DNA from: Candidatus Manganitrophus noduliformans
GTDB taxonomy: Bacteria; Nitrospirota; Nitrospiria; SBBL01; Manganitrophaceae
Assembly: GCF_012184425.1 (NCBI RefSeq)
Contig: NZ_VTOW01000001.1
Span: forward strand, 1-64,000
Direction: 5' to 3'
DNA: 64,000 nucleotides
The notes below the pieces were generated by a model. It ran no database searches. It saw nothing but the letters and a program-made list of their open reading frames with translations, and had not been told where the DNA came from. A program made the position numbers and the translations under genes. Positions 42,957 through 52,467 of the stretch are shown piece by piece; position 1 is the first letter of the stretch, and every line of letters begins with the position of its first letter.

Positions 42957-44885
42957 CTACTTTTTATCCGTTTCTTCAAACTCGGCGTCGACCACGTTTT
43001 CATCTTTGGCCTGTTGTTGCCCGCCGGCGGCCCCGCCGTCTCCGGTCGGTCCCGCCTGAGCCCCCGCCGCCGCGCCGGCGCCGGTCTTCTTATACATCTC
43101 TTCGGCCAATTTATGCGAGGCCTTGGAGAGCTCGGAAATGGCCGCCCGAATCTCTTCGACGTTATTCGACTCCATCGCCTTTCGCGTCTGGGAGATCTTT
43201 TCCATGATCTGGTTTTTCTCTTCCGGAGAAATCCGATCGCCGAACTCGGTCACCGATTTTTCGGTGGCGTAGATCAGATTGTCGGCCTCGTTGCGGACCT
43301 CGATCAACTCTTTCTTTTTCTTATCTTCTTCCGCATGCGCCTGGGCGTCCTTCACGAGCTTGTCGATCTCTTCCTTATTGAGACCGCTCGATGCGGTGAT
43401 TCGAATCGACTGCTCTTTTTGTGTCGCCATATCTTTCGCGGAAACATGGACGATACCGTTGGCATCGATGTCGAAGGTGACCTCGACCTGAGGAATACCG
43501 CGCGGGGCCGGGGGGATACCGATCAGATCGAATTGGCCGAGCAGCTTGTTATCGGCCGCCATTTCACGCTCTCCCTGGAAAACCCGGATCGTCACCGCCG
43601 TCTGGTTGTCCGACGCGGTGGAGAAGACCTGGCTCTTCTTCGACGGGATGGTCGTGTTCCGATCGATGATCCGGGTAAACACCCCGCCGAGGGTCTCAAT
43701 TCCCAACGAGAGCGGCGTCACGTCGAGAAGAAGGACATCCTTCACCTCTCCCTTCAACACCGCCCCTTGGATGGCCGCCCCGATGGCAACCACCTCATCC
43801 GGATTGACCCCCTTATGCGGCTCTTTTCCGAAGAACTGCTTCACCACCTGCTGGACCTTCGGCATCCGGGTCATCCCGCCGACGAGGACCACCTCATGGA
43901 TTTCCGCCGGCGTCAATCCTGCGTCGGCCAGCGCCCTTCGGCACGGCTCGATCGTCCTTTGAACGAGCGGATCGACCAACTGCTCCAGCTTCGACCGGGT
44001 CAACTTGATGACCAGATGCTTCGGACCGGTGGCATCGGCCGTGATGAAAGGAAGGTTGATCTCGGTTTCCATCGCAGAGGAGAGCTCGATCTTTGCTTTT
44101 TCCGCCGCTTCTTTCAACCGCTGAAGGGCCATGCGATCCTTTTTCAGATCGATCCCGTTCTCTTTCCGGAACTCCTCGATCATCCAGTCCATGATCGTCA
44201 GATCGAAGTCGTCGCCGCCGAGATACGTATCCCCGTTCGTCGACTTGACCTCGAAGACCCCGTCGCCGATCTCCAGGACGGAGACATCGAAGGTTCCCCC
44301 TCCCAGGTCATAGACGGAGATCCGCTCATCTTTCTTTTTATCCAATCCGTACGCCAGCGAGGCCGCCGTCGGCTCGTTGATGATCCGAAGGACATTCAAA
44401 CCCGCGATCTGCCCGGCGTCTTTGGTCGCCTGCCGCTGGCTGTCATCGAAGTAAGCCGGGACGGTGATGACCGCCTCGGTCACCTTCTCGCCCAGAAACG
44501 CTTCCGCGTCGGCCCGTAATTTTTGCAAGATCATCGCCGAGATCTCGGGAGGGCTGTAGACCTTTCCCTGAATTTCAACGTGCGCATCTCCGTTGGGGGC
44601 CTTCACGATCTTGTATGGAAGGCGCTTCATCGCCTCTTTTACTTCGGTCGAATCATATTTCCGTCCCATCAACCGCTTGATCGAGTAGATCGTATTGGTC
44701 GGGTTCGTGACCGCCTGCCTTCGGGCAAGCTGTCCGACCAACCGCTCTCCCTTATCGGTAATGGCGACGACGGAGGGGGTCGTCCGGCTTCCCTCTGCAT
44801 TCGGGATCACCTCCGGCTCTCCGCCGGTCACCACCGACATGCAGGAGAACGTCGTCCCCAAATCAATTCCAATAACCTTTGCCAT
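42957..44885 (-). CDS. dnaK: Chaperone protein DnaK (Hsp70)
   Basis: The 642-residue Hsp70 binds exposed hydrophobic segments under ATP control. It begins [14 protein letters not shown], and carries the phosphate loops ([14 protein letters not shown]), [13 protein letters not shown], the interdomain linker [12 protein letters not shown] and an acidic ending (V-V-D-A-E-F-E-E-T). ATG 44885 follows AAGGAGGAG; the frame is open 44 codons further upstream but those codons are not Hsp70-like. The canonical Cys at the GTTFSC position is present. Confidence 0.98.
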   Translation of the reverse strand: MAKVIGIDLGTTFSCMSVVTGGEPEVIPNAEGSRTTPSVVAITDKGERLVGQLARRQAVTNPTNTIYSIKRLMGRKYDSTEVKEAMKRLPYKIVKAPNGDAHVEIQGKVYSPPEISAMILQKLRADAEAFLGEKVTEAVITVPAYFDDSQRQATKDAGQIAGLNVLRIINEPTAASLAYGLDKKKDERISVYDLGGGTFDVSVLEIGDGVFEVKSTNGDTYLGGDDFDLTIMDWMIEEFRKENGIDLKKDRMALQRLKEAAEKAKIELSSAMETEINLPFITADATGPKHLVIKLTRSKLEQLVDPLVQRTIEPCRRALADAGLTPAEIHEVVLVGGMTRMPKVQQVVKQFFGKEPHKGVNPDEVVAIGAAIQGAVLKGEVKDVLLLDVTPLSLGIETLGGVFTRIIDRNTTIPSKKSQVFSTASDNQTAVTIRVFQGEREMAADNKLLGQFDLIGIPPAPRGIPQVEVTFDIDANGIVHVSAKDMATQKEQSIRITASSGLNKEEIDKLVKDAQAHAEEDKKKKELIEVRNEADNLIYATEKSVTEFGDRISPEEKNQIMEKISQTRKAMESNNVEEIRAAISELSKASHKLAEEMYKKTGAGAAAGAQAGPTGDGGAAGGQQQAKDENVVDAEFEETDKK

Positions 44886-45041
44886 TGTCTCCTCCTTTAA
44901 GGATTCGCATGAATCCGCAACGCACGCCCCTGCTGTCTTTACGATACGATCGATACCACCTACGCATGAGAAAGACGTGCCGATCTCATTATTCGCTTTT
45001 CCACCGGGTTTAGGCATTCCCCGGGAGGACGCTTATTTAGC

Positions 45042-45668
45042 CTATATTCCTTCGCCGGCCCCCGCGCCATCCCCGGAGGGAGGGGCCTTTTTCTTTGCAA
45101 TCATCACCAATGAAGGGCGGAGAACACGATCATTCAGATGATAACCTTTTTGAGTCTCTCCGATCACCTGGTTCTCTTCGGCATCGGAGCCCTCCTCCAC
45201 CTCGATCTGTCCGATCGATTGATGGAGAGAAGGATCAAAGGGATGATTTAAACTTTCGATCGGAGCGACCCCGAACTTTCCCAGCGCCGAGAGGAGTTGC
45301 TTCCGAATCAGTTCGACCCCCTCCATCATCCGGTCAAAATCCCGCGTCTCCCTGGAATGGGCCAGCGCCCGCTCCAGATTATCGATGACCGGGAGGAGCT
45401 CTTTAATGAGCTTTTCATTGGCATATTTGAGCGCGTCCGATTGATCTCTCTGCGCTCTTTTTTTATAGTTTTCAAAATCGGCCAACGTCCGCATGAAGCG
45501 TTCTTGGGCCTGTCGCGCCTCTTCTTCCTTCTTTTCATAACCGGCACGAAGCGTCTCGATCACTTTTTCAGGCGACTCCGCCGGAGCATCTTCCGCAGTG
45601 GCCGGGCCTTTCGCTTCTTCAAATCGTTCTTTTTCTTCACCTATTTTATTTTCATCCTGCTGGTTCAA
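45042..45668 (-). CDS. grpE: Nucleotide exchange factor GrpE
   Basis: The 208-residue exchange factor for DnaK. Acidic, disordered N-terminal 45 residues, then the long dimerising coiled coil (R-F-M-R-T-L-A-D-F-E-N-Y-K-K-R-A) and the C-terminal beta domain (F-G-V-A-P-I-E-S-L-N-H-P-F-D-P-S-L-H; G-Y-H-L-N-D-R-V-L-R-P-S-L-V). The C-terminus has an Ala/Gly tail. It lies between hrcA and dnaK, the classic order, and is therefore under the CIRCE operator. Confidence 0.96.
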   Translation of the reverse strand: MNQQDENKIGEEKERFEEAKGPATAEDAPAESPEKVIETLRAGYEKKEEEARQAQERFMRTLADFENYKKRAQRDQSDALKYANEKLIKELLPVIDNLERALAHSRETRDFDRMMEGVELIRKQLLSALGKFGVAPIESLNHPFDPSLHQSIGQIEVEEGSDAEENQVIGETQKGYHLNDRVLRPSLVMIAKKKAPPSGDGAGAGEGI

Positions 45669-45732
45669 GAGAACACCTCACTTCCCTGGCCCCTCCGAGC
45701 ATCAACAATAATAATATAATGAGAGGAAAGGC

Positions 45733-46815
45733 TCATTTGGTTTTTTCTCCCAGAGAAGATTCCTCTTCCATGGAAGATTCTTCTAATAGCCGACTGACCT
45801 TCTTGGCCGTCGAGTCGACCAGCGGAATAATTTTGGAGTACTCCATTCGGGTCGGGCCGAGGATCCCCACGGTCCCTAATACCTGATTCCCCCTTTTATA
45901 ATGGGACACCACCAAACTGCAATGGTGATCCCCCAGAAAGGGATTTTCGGAACCGATGTAGACCTGGACCCCTTCCGTCCCGATATATTTATCGAGGAGC
46001 TGAACGATCATCCTCTTTTCCTCAAACGCGCTGAGCAGCCCCTTCATCACCCGAAAATCGGCAAAATCGGGATGGTCGATCATGTGGGATGCGCCATCCA
46101 TATAAAGCTCTGCGTCGATTCCGCCCGAGCCGCCGTCCATGAAGGTCCGCCGCGTCAGCTCGAGGGCTTCCTGAAGAAGATGATCGTAGAGATCTTTCAT
46201 TTTTTGAATTTGCGTTAATAATTTCTGGCGGATCTCCTGAAGGGTCAACCCCGAGTAGAGGTGGTTGAGGGTGTCGGCAATTTTGTTGAGATCTTTCTGA
46301 GAGAGATCCTCCGGAACTTCGAAAAATTTATTCTGAACGAAACCGTCCTGAGAGATACAGACCGCCATCACCGAATTTTTTCTCAGCCGGACGAACTCGA
46401 CCTGCTTGATCCGGGTGGATGAAAACTTGGGGGCGGTGACGATCGCGAGATATTGCGACGCATCCGAGAGGAGCTTGGAGGTATCCTGCAAGAGGGCCTG
46501 AATGGTCTCGCGCTGGATCAATTGCTCCGCCTGCCCAAGAATATCATCCTGCTCCTTCAATAATTCCGCATCTTGGAGAAGGTTATCTACGTAGAAACGA
46601 TATCCCTTTTCCGTCGGAATCCGGCCGGCCGACGTGTGCGGCTGCATCAGGAATCCTTGCGACTCCAAATCGGCCATGATATTTCGGATGGTGGCGGGGC
46701 TTACTCCGATGTCAAAACTGCGCGTGATGGCCTGGGATCCGACCGGAAAAGCAGTTTTGATGTAGGAGAGGACAATCGCCTTTAAGACATATCTACTGCG
46801 ATCGTCAAGCGGCAT
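45733..46815 (-). CDS. hrcA: Heat-inducible transcription repressor HrcA
   Basis: Represses the groE/dnaK class of heat-shock genes by binding CIRCE; misfolding titrates GroEL away and releases repression. The 360-residue protein has an N-terminal winged helix (A-I-V-L-S-Y-I-K-T-A-F-P-V-G-S-Q; S-P-A-T-I-R-N-I-M-A-D-L-E) and the M-Q-P-H-T-S-A-G-R-I-P-T wing, then the GAF-like dimerisation part ending G-P-T-R-M-E-Y-S-K-I-I-P-L-V. It is the first gene of its operon and has its own operator 42-68 bases upstream, implying autoregulation. Confidence 0.97.
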   Translation of the reverse strand: MPLDDRSRYVLKAIVLSYIKTAFPVGSQAITRSFDIGVSPATIRNIMADLESQGFLMQPHTSAGRIPTEKGYRFYVDNLLQDAELLKEQDDILGQAEQLIQRETIQALLQDTSKLLSDASQYLAIVTAPKFSSTRIKQVEFVRLRKNSVMAVCISQDGFVQNKFFEVPEDLSQKDLNKIADTLNHLYSGLTLQEIRQKLLTQIQKMKDLYDHLLQEALELTRRTFMDGGSGGIDAELYMDGASHMIDHPDFADFRVMKGLLSAFEEKRMIVQLLDKYIGTEGVQVYIGSENPFLGDHHCSLVVSHYKRGNQVLGTVGILGPTRMEYSKIIPLVDSTAKKVSRLLEESSMEEESSLGEKTK

Positions 46816-46856
46816 CTTTGCTCCTCAAACTCTATGATAACTATATATTTTCTATC

Positions 46857-46883
46857 TTAGCACTCTCATAGATAGAGTGCCAG
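46857..46883. promoter_or_regulatory. CIRCE operator
   Basis: TTAGCACTC (46857-46865), 9-base spacer, GAGTGCCAG (46875-46883), versus consensus TTAGCACTC-N9-GAGTGCTAA; 7 of 9 right-arm bases match. It covers the predicted start site of the hrcA promoter, the usual repressor position. Confidence 0.9.
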
Positions 46884-46884
46884 T

Positions 46885-46913
46885 ACCCTACCAAATCATC
46901 CCCACACTGTCAA
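46885..46913 (-). promoter_or_regulatory. Promoter of the hrcA-grpE-dnaK operon
   Basis: Minus-strand TTGACA (46908-46913), 17-base spacer, TAGGGT (46885-46890). The start site would fall at about 46878, inside CIRCE. Confidence 0.65.
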
Positions 46914-46993
46914 GCAAATTTCCCCATTTCTACCGGAAAAAGGCAGCTTGGGACCGACCCCTGGTTCAGGCTCAACTCAGTTGCAAGGGCGAC

Positions 46994-47779
46994 TTAATTC
47001 AGATGATAAATAATCATGAGCCCTTCCAACGTCAAGGCGGGCCTCACCTTTTGGATCGTGCTGCATTCCGGCGCGATAAGATTGGAGAGGCCCCCCGTAG
47101 CCACCACAAGCGCTTCCGTTCCGATCTCTCGATGGATACGGCGGACGATTTCGTTTACCAGCCCGACATATCCGAAGATCATGCCGGATTGCATACTGCT
47201 GACCGTATCTCTTCCGATGATTCTCTTCGGCTTGATCAGCTCGACACGGGGGAGTTTTGCGGCGCGGGAGAAAAGGGCATCGGCCGAAATGATCAGTCCG
47301 GGGGCGATCGCCCCGCCCAAGTAGTCTCCCGTTTCCGAAACGACACAAAACGTGGTCGCCGTTCCAAAATCGACAATGACGACGGGGCCGCCGTAGAGAT
47401 GATAAGCGGCCGCGGCGTTCACAATCCGGTCGGCGCCGATCTCTTTCGGCTGGTCGTATTTGATCTGAAGACCGGTTTTCAGCGAATGGGTGACGACCAT
47501 CGGATCGAGCGAGAAATACTTTCGGGTCATCTCCTGAAAAACCGGCGTCAAAGGGGGGACGACGCTCGAGAGAATCGCCCCCTTCACCTTCGAGAGGGGG
47601 ATTTTTTGGGCAAGTAAAAGATCGATGAGCAGAATTCCATATTCATCGGCCGTCTTGTGAAGGTGGGTGGCGACCCGCCATTCTCCGACGAGCTTCTTTC
47701 GCTCGAAGATGCCGAACACCACATTGGTGTTTCCGATATCGATCACCAACAGCAGCGATTGTTTTCGTTCCGGTTTCAT
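46994..47779 (-). CDS. coaX: Type III pantothenate kinase
   Basis: First step of coenzyme A synthesis. The 261-residue ASKHA-fold enzyme begins with the phosphate-binding V-I-D-I-G-N-T-N and has the pantothenate site G-A-D-R-I-V-N-A-A, the second phosphate loop V-I-V-D-F-G-T-A-T-T and G-G-A-I-A-P-G-L. The gene ends the valS-nadC-birA-coaX run, six bases after birA. The birA-coaX order is widely conserved. Confidence 0.96.
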   Translation of the reverse strand: MKPERKQSLLLVIDIGNTNVVFGIFERKKLVGEWRVATHLHKTADEYGILLIDLLLAQKIPLSKVKGAILSSVVPPLTPVFQEMTRKYFSLDPMVVTHSLKTGLQIKYDQPKEIGADRIVNAAAAYHLYGGPVVIVDFGTATTFCVVSETGDYLGGAIAPGLIISADALFSRAAKLPRVELIKPKRIIGRDTVSSMQSGMIFGYVGLVNEIVRRIHREIGTEALVVATGGLSNLIAPECSTIQKVRPALTLEGLMIIYHLN

Positions 47780-47785
47780 CTCGGC

Positions 47786-48622
47786 CTATGCAGGGGTGCT
47801 TCGTCCATGTGCGGAAGGGTCTTTTACTTCTCGAAGATGGGTCACATCTCCGACCAAGATCCGCCGCTGGTTTCCATCTCCCATTCGGATCAGCAGCGCC
47901 CCATCCTCTTGAAGATCCTCCGCCCAACCTTCAAACTCCTGGCGGGCGGTCTGGACGCGGACACGCCTCCCCAAGGTTTGGCAGTGTTGTCTGACGGCCT
48001 GAATCAGGAGGGCTTTGTCGTCCACAAGCCGGTATTGTTCCACCAGCTGATTGAACAGTTCGATTAAAAGATCGGCCCGATCGACCGGCCGCCCCAGGGC
48101 AATCCGGAGGGAAGTGGCGCTCTTCTGGAGCTCCGGCGGAAAGTCGGTCAAGCCGATATTGACGTTCACCCCGACGCCCACCACCAAGGGAGGGGATTGC
48201 TCCCCCCTGACTTCGGACTCCAACAAAATACCGGCCAACTTTTTATCTTCCAGGACGACATCATTCGGCCATTTGATCTGAACGGCCAATCCGGTGGTCC
48301 GCTGAATCGCCTCAATGAGGGCGACCGACGTCGCCAGCGAGTAGAGGGGAAAGTCGCGCGCCGGTTGATACGGGCGGAGTAAGAGTGAGAAGTAAAGATT
48401 CATCCCTTCCGGCGAAAACCACTCACGGCCGAGCCGCCCTTTTCCCTTCTCCTGAGCCTCGGCCAGGATCACGATTCCGCCCGGAAGACCTTGCGACGCC
48501 ATCTCAAGGGCAATTCGATTGGTCGAATCGACCCGATCAAACATCATAATTTCCCGTACCCACTCGCGAACTTTGGTGTGGCTGCGGCAGTGTTTTTCAA
48601 TCCTCTCCAAATCCAACGCCAC
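47786..48622 (-). CDS. birA: Biotin-[acetyl-CoA-carboxylase] ligase, without DNA-binding domain
   Basis: Activates biotin as biotinyl-AMP and attaches it to the carboxylase carrier protein. The 278 residues hold the catalytic domain (D-S-T-N-R-I-A; E-K-G-K-G-R-L-G-R-E-W, the G-R-G-R-x-G-R loop with one K; S-L-L-L-R-P; I-K-W-P-N-D-V) and the small C-terminal SH3-like domain (E-F-E-G-W-A-E-D-L). Only about 20 residues precede the catalytic part, so there is no winged helix and no repressor role is expected. Confidence 0.94.
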   Translation of the reverse strand: MALDLERIEKHCRSHTKVREWVREIMMFDRVDSTNRIALEMASQGLPGGIVILAEAQEKGKGRLGREWFSPEGMNLYFSLLLRPYQPARDFPLYSLATSVALIEAIQRTTGLAVQIKWPNDVVLEDKKLAGILLESEVRGEQSPPLVVGVGVNVNIGLTDFPPELQKSATSLRIALGRPVDRADLLIELFNQLVEQYRLVDDKALLIQAVRQHCQTLGRRVRVQTARQEFEGWAEDLQEDGALLIRMGDGNQRRILVGDVTHLREVKDPSAHGRSTPA

Positions 48623-48630
48623 GTCTTCTC

Positions 48631-49488
48631 CTATTTCTTTTCCGAATGGGGTTTCATTTCAAAGCTGATATCGACTGCCGGCGCCGAATGTGTCAGCGCT
48701 CCCACAGAAATCATATCAACGCCGCACCCGGCAATCGCCGCCACGTTCTCCAGCCGAACGCCGCCGGAGACCTCGATCTTCACACCGGAAGCGCCTTTTC
48801 GGATCAACTCGACCGATTGTTTTATTTCAGTGAGCGACATGTTATCGAGGAGGATGATCTCGGCGCCGATTTGAAGCGCCTCTTTCACTTCCGCCAGGGT
48901 CGTCGTCTCCACCTCGATTTTGAAGGGATGGGAGAGCGATACATGCGCCTCCTTTAAAGCATTCGCAACCCCGCCCGCCAGGGCGATGTGGTTGTCCTTG
49001 ATCAAAACCATATCCCCCAAGTGGAACCGATGGTTCCATCCGCCGCCGAGCCGGACCGCCTCTTTCTCCAGCATTCGGAGTCCCGGGGTGGTCTTCCGTG
49101 TATCAACGATTTTCGCCCCGGTGCCGGCCACCTGATCGACAAACCGCCGGGTCTGGGTGGCGACACCCGAAAGACGCTGAAGAAAATTCAGCGCGGTACG
49201 CTCCCCCTTGAGAAGAAGCCGTCCGTCACCGTAGACCGATCCGATTGAATCGCCCGGTTTGGCCTTCTGTCCCGGCCCAATGTTGACCTCGACCCGAATC
49301 GTTGGATCGAGGAGTTCGAAGACCGTCTGAAAAACATCGAGCCCGGCGACGACGAGATCTCCTTTGGCGATGATTTCACCGACCGCCGGAACCGGACGGT
49401 GAAAGAGCGCTTCAGTCGTTCGATCGCCATAAGAAAGATCTTCGGCCAGAGCACGCTCGACCAGTTTTTTTAAAAGAAACGACTCCAT
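48631..49488 (-). CDS. nadC: Nicotinate-nucleotide diphosphorylase (carboxylating)
   Basis: Converts quinolinate and PRPP to nicotinate mononucleotide in de novo NAD synthesis. The 285-residue protein shows A-L-A-E-D-L-S-Y-G-D-R-T-T near the start, A-L-N-F-L-Q-R-L-S-G-V-A-T, V-D-T-R-K-T-T-P-G-L-R and V-E-V-E-T-T-(x)-E-type strand (K-I-E-V-E-T-T-T-L-A-E-V), then G-A-E-I-I-L-L-D-N. Its ATG shares bases with the valS stop (TAATG), implying coupled translation. Confidence 0.96.
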   Translation of the reverse strand: MESFLLKKLVERALAEDLSYGDRTTEALFHRPVPAVGEIIAKGDLVVAGLDVFQTVFELLDPTIRVEVNIGPGQKAKPGDSIGSVYGDGRLLLKGERTALNFLQRLSGVATQTRRFVDQVAGTGAKIVDTRKTTPGLRMLEKEAVRLGGGWNHRFHLGDMVLIKDNHIALAGGVANALKEAHVSLSHPFKIEVETTTLAEVKEALQIGAEIILLDNMSLTEIKQSVELIRKGASGVKIEVSGGVRLENVAAIAGCGVDMISVGALTHSAPAVDISFEMKPHSEKK

Positions 49489-52241
49489 TATTCCGACCCT
49501 GAGATCATTTCGCGGAACCGGCGGAGATCCTCATTTAACTTCGCTCTCTTTGCTTGCAAATCTGCCCGCTGCGTTTCCAGCTTGGCGATGACCTCTTTTG
49601 GCGCTTTGGTCATGATATTCTGGTCCTGAAATTTTCGTTCCACAGGTTCTAACTCTTTGTCGAGCTTAGCCATTGCCTTTTCCAGACGATCGATCTCCTT
49701 CCTCAGACGGGCTTCATCGACTGGAATGTAAACCTTCACCATATCCGTCAACACCGTGGCCGCCTGCTTCGGCAAGGGCATGTCGATCCCAATGGTTGGC
49801 TCGGAAAGACGGGCCAGCCGTTGGATATAGGGGAGATGATTTCGGAAGAGATCACGCGCCCGTTCATCGTTCGCGCTGATCTGGACCGCCAGCTCCTCTG
49901 ACGGAGGAATGTTCATCTCACCGCGAAGATTCCGAATCCTGACGACCGTCTCGATGACGATCTCTTGAACAATCTCCTCTATCACCGAATTCACCTTCGT
50001 CGGATCAGCCGTCGGATAAGGGGCAACGGCCAAGCTCTTCGCTTGGCGGGGAAAGTGGACCGCCAGCTCCTCGGTAATAAACGGCATCAACGGATGAAGC
50101 AGATGCAACAGCGCACTAAAAGTCTCGCTGAGGGTATGTGCCGTCGCCCGCTTCCTGGTGGCCGCCTCATTATCTAGGCCATGGGCCTCGCTTCCTCCTT
50201 GAAGATCGACCTTGGCCAGTTCCAGATACCAATCGCAGAACTCATGCCAGATGAATTGATAAAGGGCCTGCGCCGCCTCATCGAATCGATAGCGCTCCAG
50301 CGAATCGTTGATCGATCCGATCGCGCGGTGCAGCCGGCTGGTGATCCAGTGATCGGCGGGAGAGCGCTCCGCAAGCCCGGGCGCCGGCCCGGTCACCCCT
50401 CCTTCGGGAAGGTTCATCAGAATAAATCGCGCCGCGTTCCAGAGCTTGTTGGCGAAGTTCCGGTAGCCTTCGATCCGCTCCTCGGCGAGCTTCACATCCC
50501 GACCCGGCGAGGCCATCGCCGCCAGGGTAAACCGAAGGGCGTCGGTCCCGAACCGGTCCATGATCTCGAGCGGGTCGATGACGTTTCCCTTCGACTTGCT
50601 CATCTTCTGCCCCTCGGCATCGCGAACCAGGGCGTGGATGTAGACATCCCGGAAGGGAACCTCTTTCATGAAATGAAGCCCCATCATCGCCATTCGGGCC
50701 ACCCAGAAGAAGAGGATGTCGAAGCTGGTGACCAGCGTGGAGGTCGGATAAAAGGTCTTCAATAACTGTTCCGCTTCTTTTTTTAGGCCATCGGGCTGAT
50801 CCCCCGGCGGCCAGCCGAGGGTGGAAAAAGGCCAGAGGGCCGAGGAGAACCAGGTGTCGAGGACATCGGGGTCTTGCCGCAGCTCGGTCGAGCCGCAGCG
50901 GGGACATTTCTCCGGAGGGGTCAGGGCAACGATCGGTTCTTTATCAGCCTCTTTCAGACAGTACCAGGCCGGAATCTGATGCCCCCACCAGATCTGCCGC
51001 GAGATGCACCAGTCCTGAATGTTCTCCATCCATCCGAAGTAGTTCGGCTCCCAACTTTCGGGAATCAGCCGGATCTTCTTTTGACGGACCGCGTCGATCG
51101 CCGGGGCCGCGAGCGAGTTCTTCGGATCGTTGATCCGGACATACCACTGTGTCGAGACAAACGGCTCCACCACCGTTTTGCAGCGGTAACATCGCCCGAC
51201 GGCATGGGAATGCTCTTCGATCCCGTGAAGCAGCCCCTCTTTTTCGAGGTCCTGGACAACCTGATTTCGAGCCTCGGAAATCGTCATCCCTGCGTATCGG
51301 CCGGTCCGAGAGGTCTTTGCAAGATGCGCATCCTGAGTCAAAATATTCTCAAATGGGAGCTGATGGCGCCTTCCGATCGCCTCGTCGTTGAAATCATGGG
51401 CCGGGGTCACCTTGACCGCCCCGGTCCCGAAGGTCCGGTCAACCACCGGATCGGCAATGACCGGGATCTCGACCCCGGTCAGGGGAAGACGGACCTTTTT
51501 CCCGATGAGTTTTTGATATCGTTCATCCTCAGGGTGAACGGCGACCGCCGTATCGCCGAGCATCGTCTCGGGCCGGGTGGTGGCGACCGTGATTTTCTGA
51601 TCGGGATGATCGGCCAGCGGGTAGTCGATCCGGTAGAGCTTGCCCCGGCTCTCCTCATGCTCCACTTCGATGTCGGAAAGCGCCGTCTGGCAGCGCGGGC
51701 ACCAGTTGATCAGACGCTCGGCCCGATAGATCAGCCCTTCTTGATGGAGCCGGACAAACACTTCCCGGACGGCAGCGGAGAGTCCCGGGTCCAAGGTAAA
51801 CCGTTCGCGCTCCCAGTCGCACGATGCCCCCAGTCGCTTGAGCTGCCGGAGGATCGTCCCGCCGGAGGTTTCCTTCCACTGCCAGACCCGCTCGATGAAT
51901 CGCTCCCGTCCGAGCTGATGTCGGTCGAGCCCCTCCTTCGCGAGTTGGCGCTCCACGACGTTCTGCGTCGCAATTCCGGCGTGATCCATGCCGGGAACCC
52001 AGAGGACATTAAAACCGCGCATCCGCTTCCAACGGGCCAGAATATCTTGAAGGGTGTTGTTCAGAGCATGCCCTACGTGGAGGGAGCCGGTGACGTTCGG
52101 CGGGGGAATGACCATCGAGAACGAGGGACGATCCGACTCGGGCGCGGCATGGAAAAGCCGTTCCTTCTCCCAGAAGGCGACCCACTTTTCTTCGACCCGC
52201 TTGGGGTCGTATACTTTTTCCAAAATTTCTTGCGACATCAT
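49488..52241 (-). CDS. valS: Valine-tRNA ligase
   Basis: Class I synthetase for tRNA-Val with an editing domain. About 917 residues: the H-I-G-H-type P-P-P-N-V-T-G-S-L-H-V-G-H-A-L-N, the CP1 editing insertion (T-T-R-P-E-T-M-L-G-D-T-A), K-M-S-K-S in Q-K-M-S-K-S-K-G-N-V, the anticodon-binding domain and a C-terminal Lys/Glu-rich coiled-coil arm (L-E-K-A-M-A-K-L-D-K-E-L). It may start at ATG 52241 or the adjacent ATG 52238; neither has a strong ribosome site. It heads the valS-nadC-birA-coaX unit. Confidence 0.97.
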   Translation of the reverse strand: MMSQEILEKVYDPKRVEEKWVAFWEKERLFHAAPESDRPSFSMVIPPPNVTGSLHVGHALNNTLQDILARWKRMRGFNVLWVPGMDHAGIATQNVVERQLAKEGLDRHQLGRERFIERVWQWKETSGGTILRQLKRLGASCDWERERFTLDPGLSAAVREVFVRLHQEGLIYRAERLINWCPRCQTALSDIEVEHEESRGKLYRIDYPLADHPDQKITVATTRPETMLGDTAVAVHPEDERYQKLIGKKVRLPLTGVEIPVIADPVVDRTFGTGAVKVTPAHDFNDEAIGRRHQLPFENILTQDAHLAKTSRTGRYAGMTISEARNQVVQDLEKEGLLHGIEEHSHAVGRCYRCKTVVEPFVSTQWYVRINDPKNSLAAPAIDAVRQKKIRLIPESWEPNYFGWMENIQDWCISRQIWWGHQIPAWYCLKEADKEPIVALTPPEKCPRCGSTELRQDPDVLDTWFSSALWPFSTLGWPPGDQPDGLKKEAEQLLKTFYPTSTLVTSFDILFFWVARMAMMGLHFMKEVPFRDVYIHALVRDAEGQKMSKSKGNVIDPLEIMDRFGTDALRFTLAAMASPGRDVKLAEERIEGYRNFANKLWNAARFILMNLPEGGVTGPAPGLAERSPADHWITSRLHRAIGSINDSLERYRFDEAAQALYQFIWHEFCDWYLELAKVDLQGGSEAHGLDNEAATRKRATAHTLSETFSALLHLLHPLMPFITEELAVHFPRQAKSLAVAPYPTADPTKVNSVIEEIVQEIVIETVVRIRNLRGEMNIPPSEELAVQISANDERARDLFRNHLPYIQRLARLSEPTIGIDMPLPKQAATVLTDMVKVYIPVDEARLRKEIDRLEKAMAKLDKELEPVERKFQDQNIMTKAPKEVIAKLETQRADLQAKRAKLNEDLRRFREMISGSE

Positions 52242-52271
52242 CCGATCCAAATATCAAGATTTGAGTCGGTT

Positions 52272-52301
52272 ATATTAACACGGGCCGCCGGAGGTTGTAA
52301 A
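52272..52301 (-). promoter_or_regulatory. Putative valS operon promoter
   Basis: Minus-strand TTTACA (52296-52301), 18-base spacer, TAATAT (52272-52277), about 30 bases upstream of the valS start. Confidence 0.5.
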
Positions 52302-52312
52302 CGGTTTACCGG

Positions 52313-52395
52313 TTGTAGGGGCGACCGGCGGGTCGCCCAGGAGAGACAAGGGAAAACCAGGGCGAGTGCAGGGCGAGGCAGCGCCTCGCCCCTAC
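52313..52395. repeat. Composite GTAGGGGC-family palindromic element
   Basis: Two hairpins lie side by side: GGGCGACC/GGTCGCCC at 52319-52338 and GGGCGAGGC/GCCTCGCCC at 52371-52391. The outermost strings TTGTAGGGGC and GCCCCTAC are also mutual inverted repeats, so the whole 83-base unit is one element. It lies between the divergent valS and pyrE genes. Confidence 0.6.
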
Positions 52396-52432
52396 GTCGG
52401 TTCAAATGACGGCCACGATATCATGGAAATGC

Positions 52433-52461
52433 TTGACTACCGGTTGGAAATCGGGTATGCA
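52433..52461 (+). promoter_or_regulatory. Putative pyrE promoter
   Basis: TTGACT (52433-52438), 17-base spacer, TATGCA (52456-52461). The start site would fall at or next to the ATG at 52468, predicting a leaderless message. Confidence 0.45.
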
Positions 52462-52467
52462 ATAAGT

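Noticed and set aside
42843-44519. Long plus-strand open frame opposite dnaK
   Set aside because: Antisense shadow of the GC-rich dnaK gene, with no family resemblance or start signal.
50874-52409. Plus-strand frame opposite valS
   Set aside because: Mirror of ValS; no start context.
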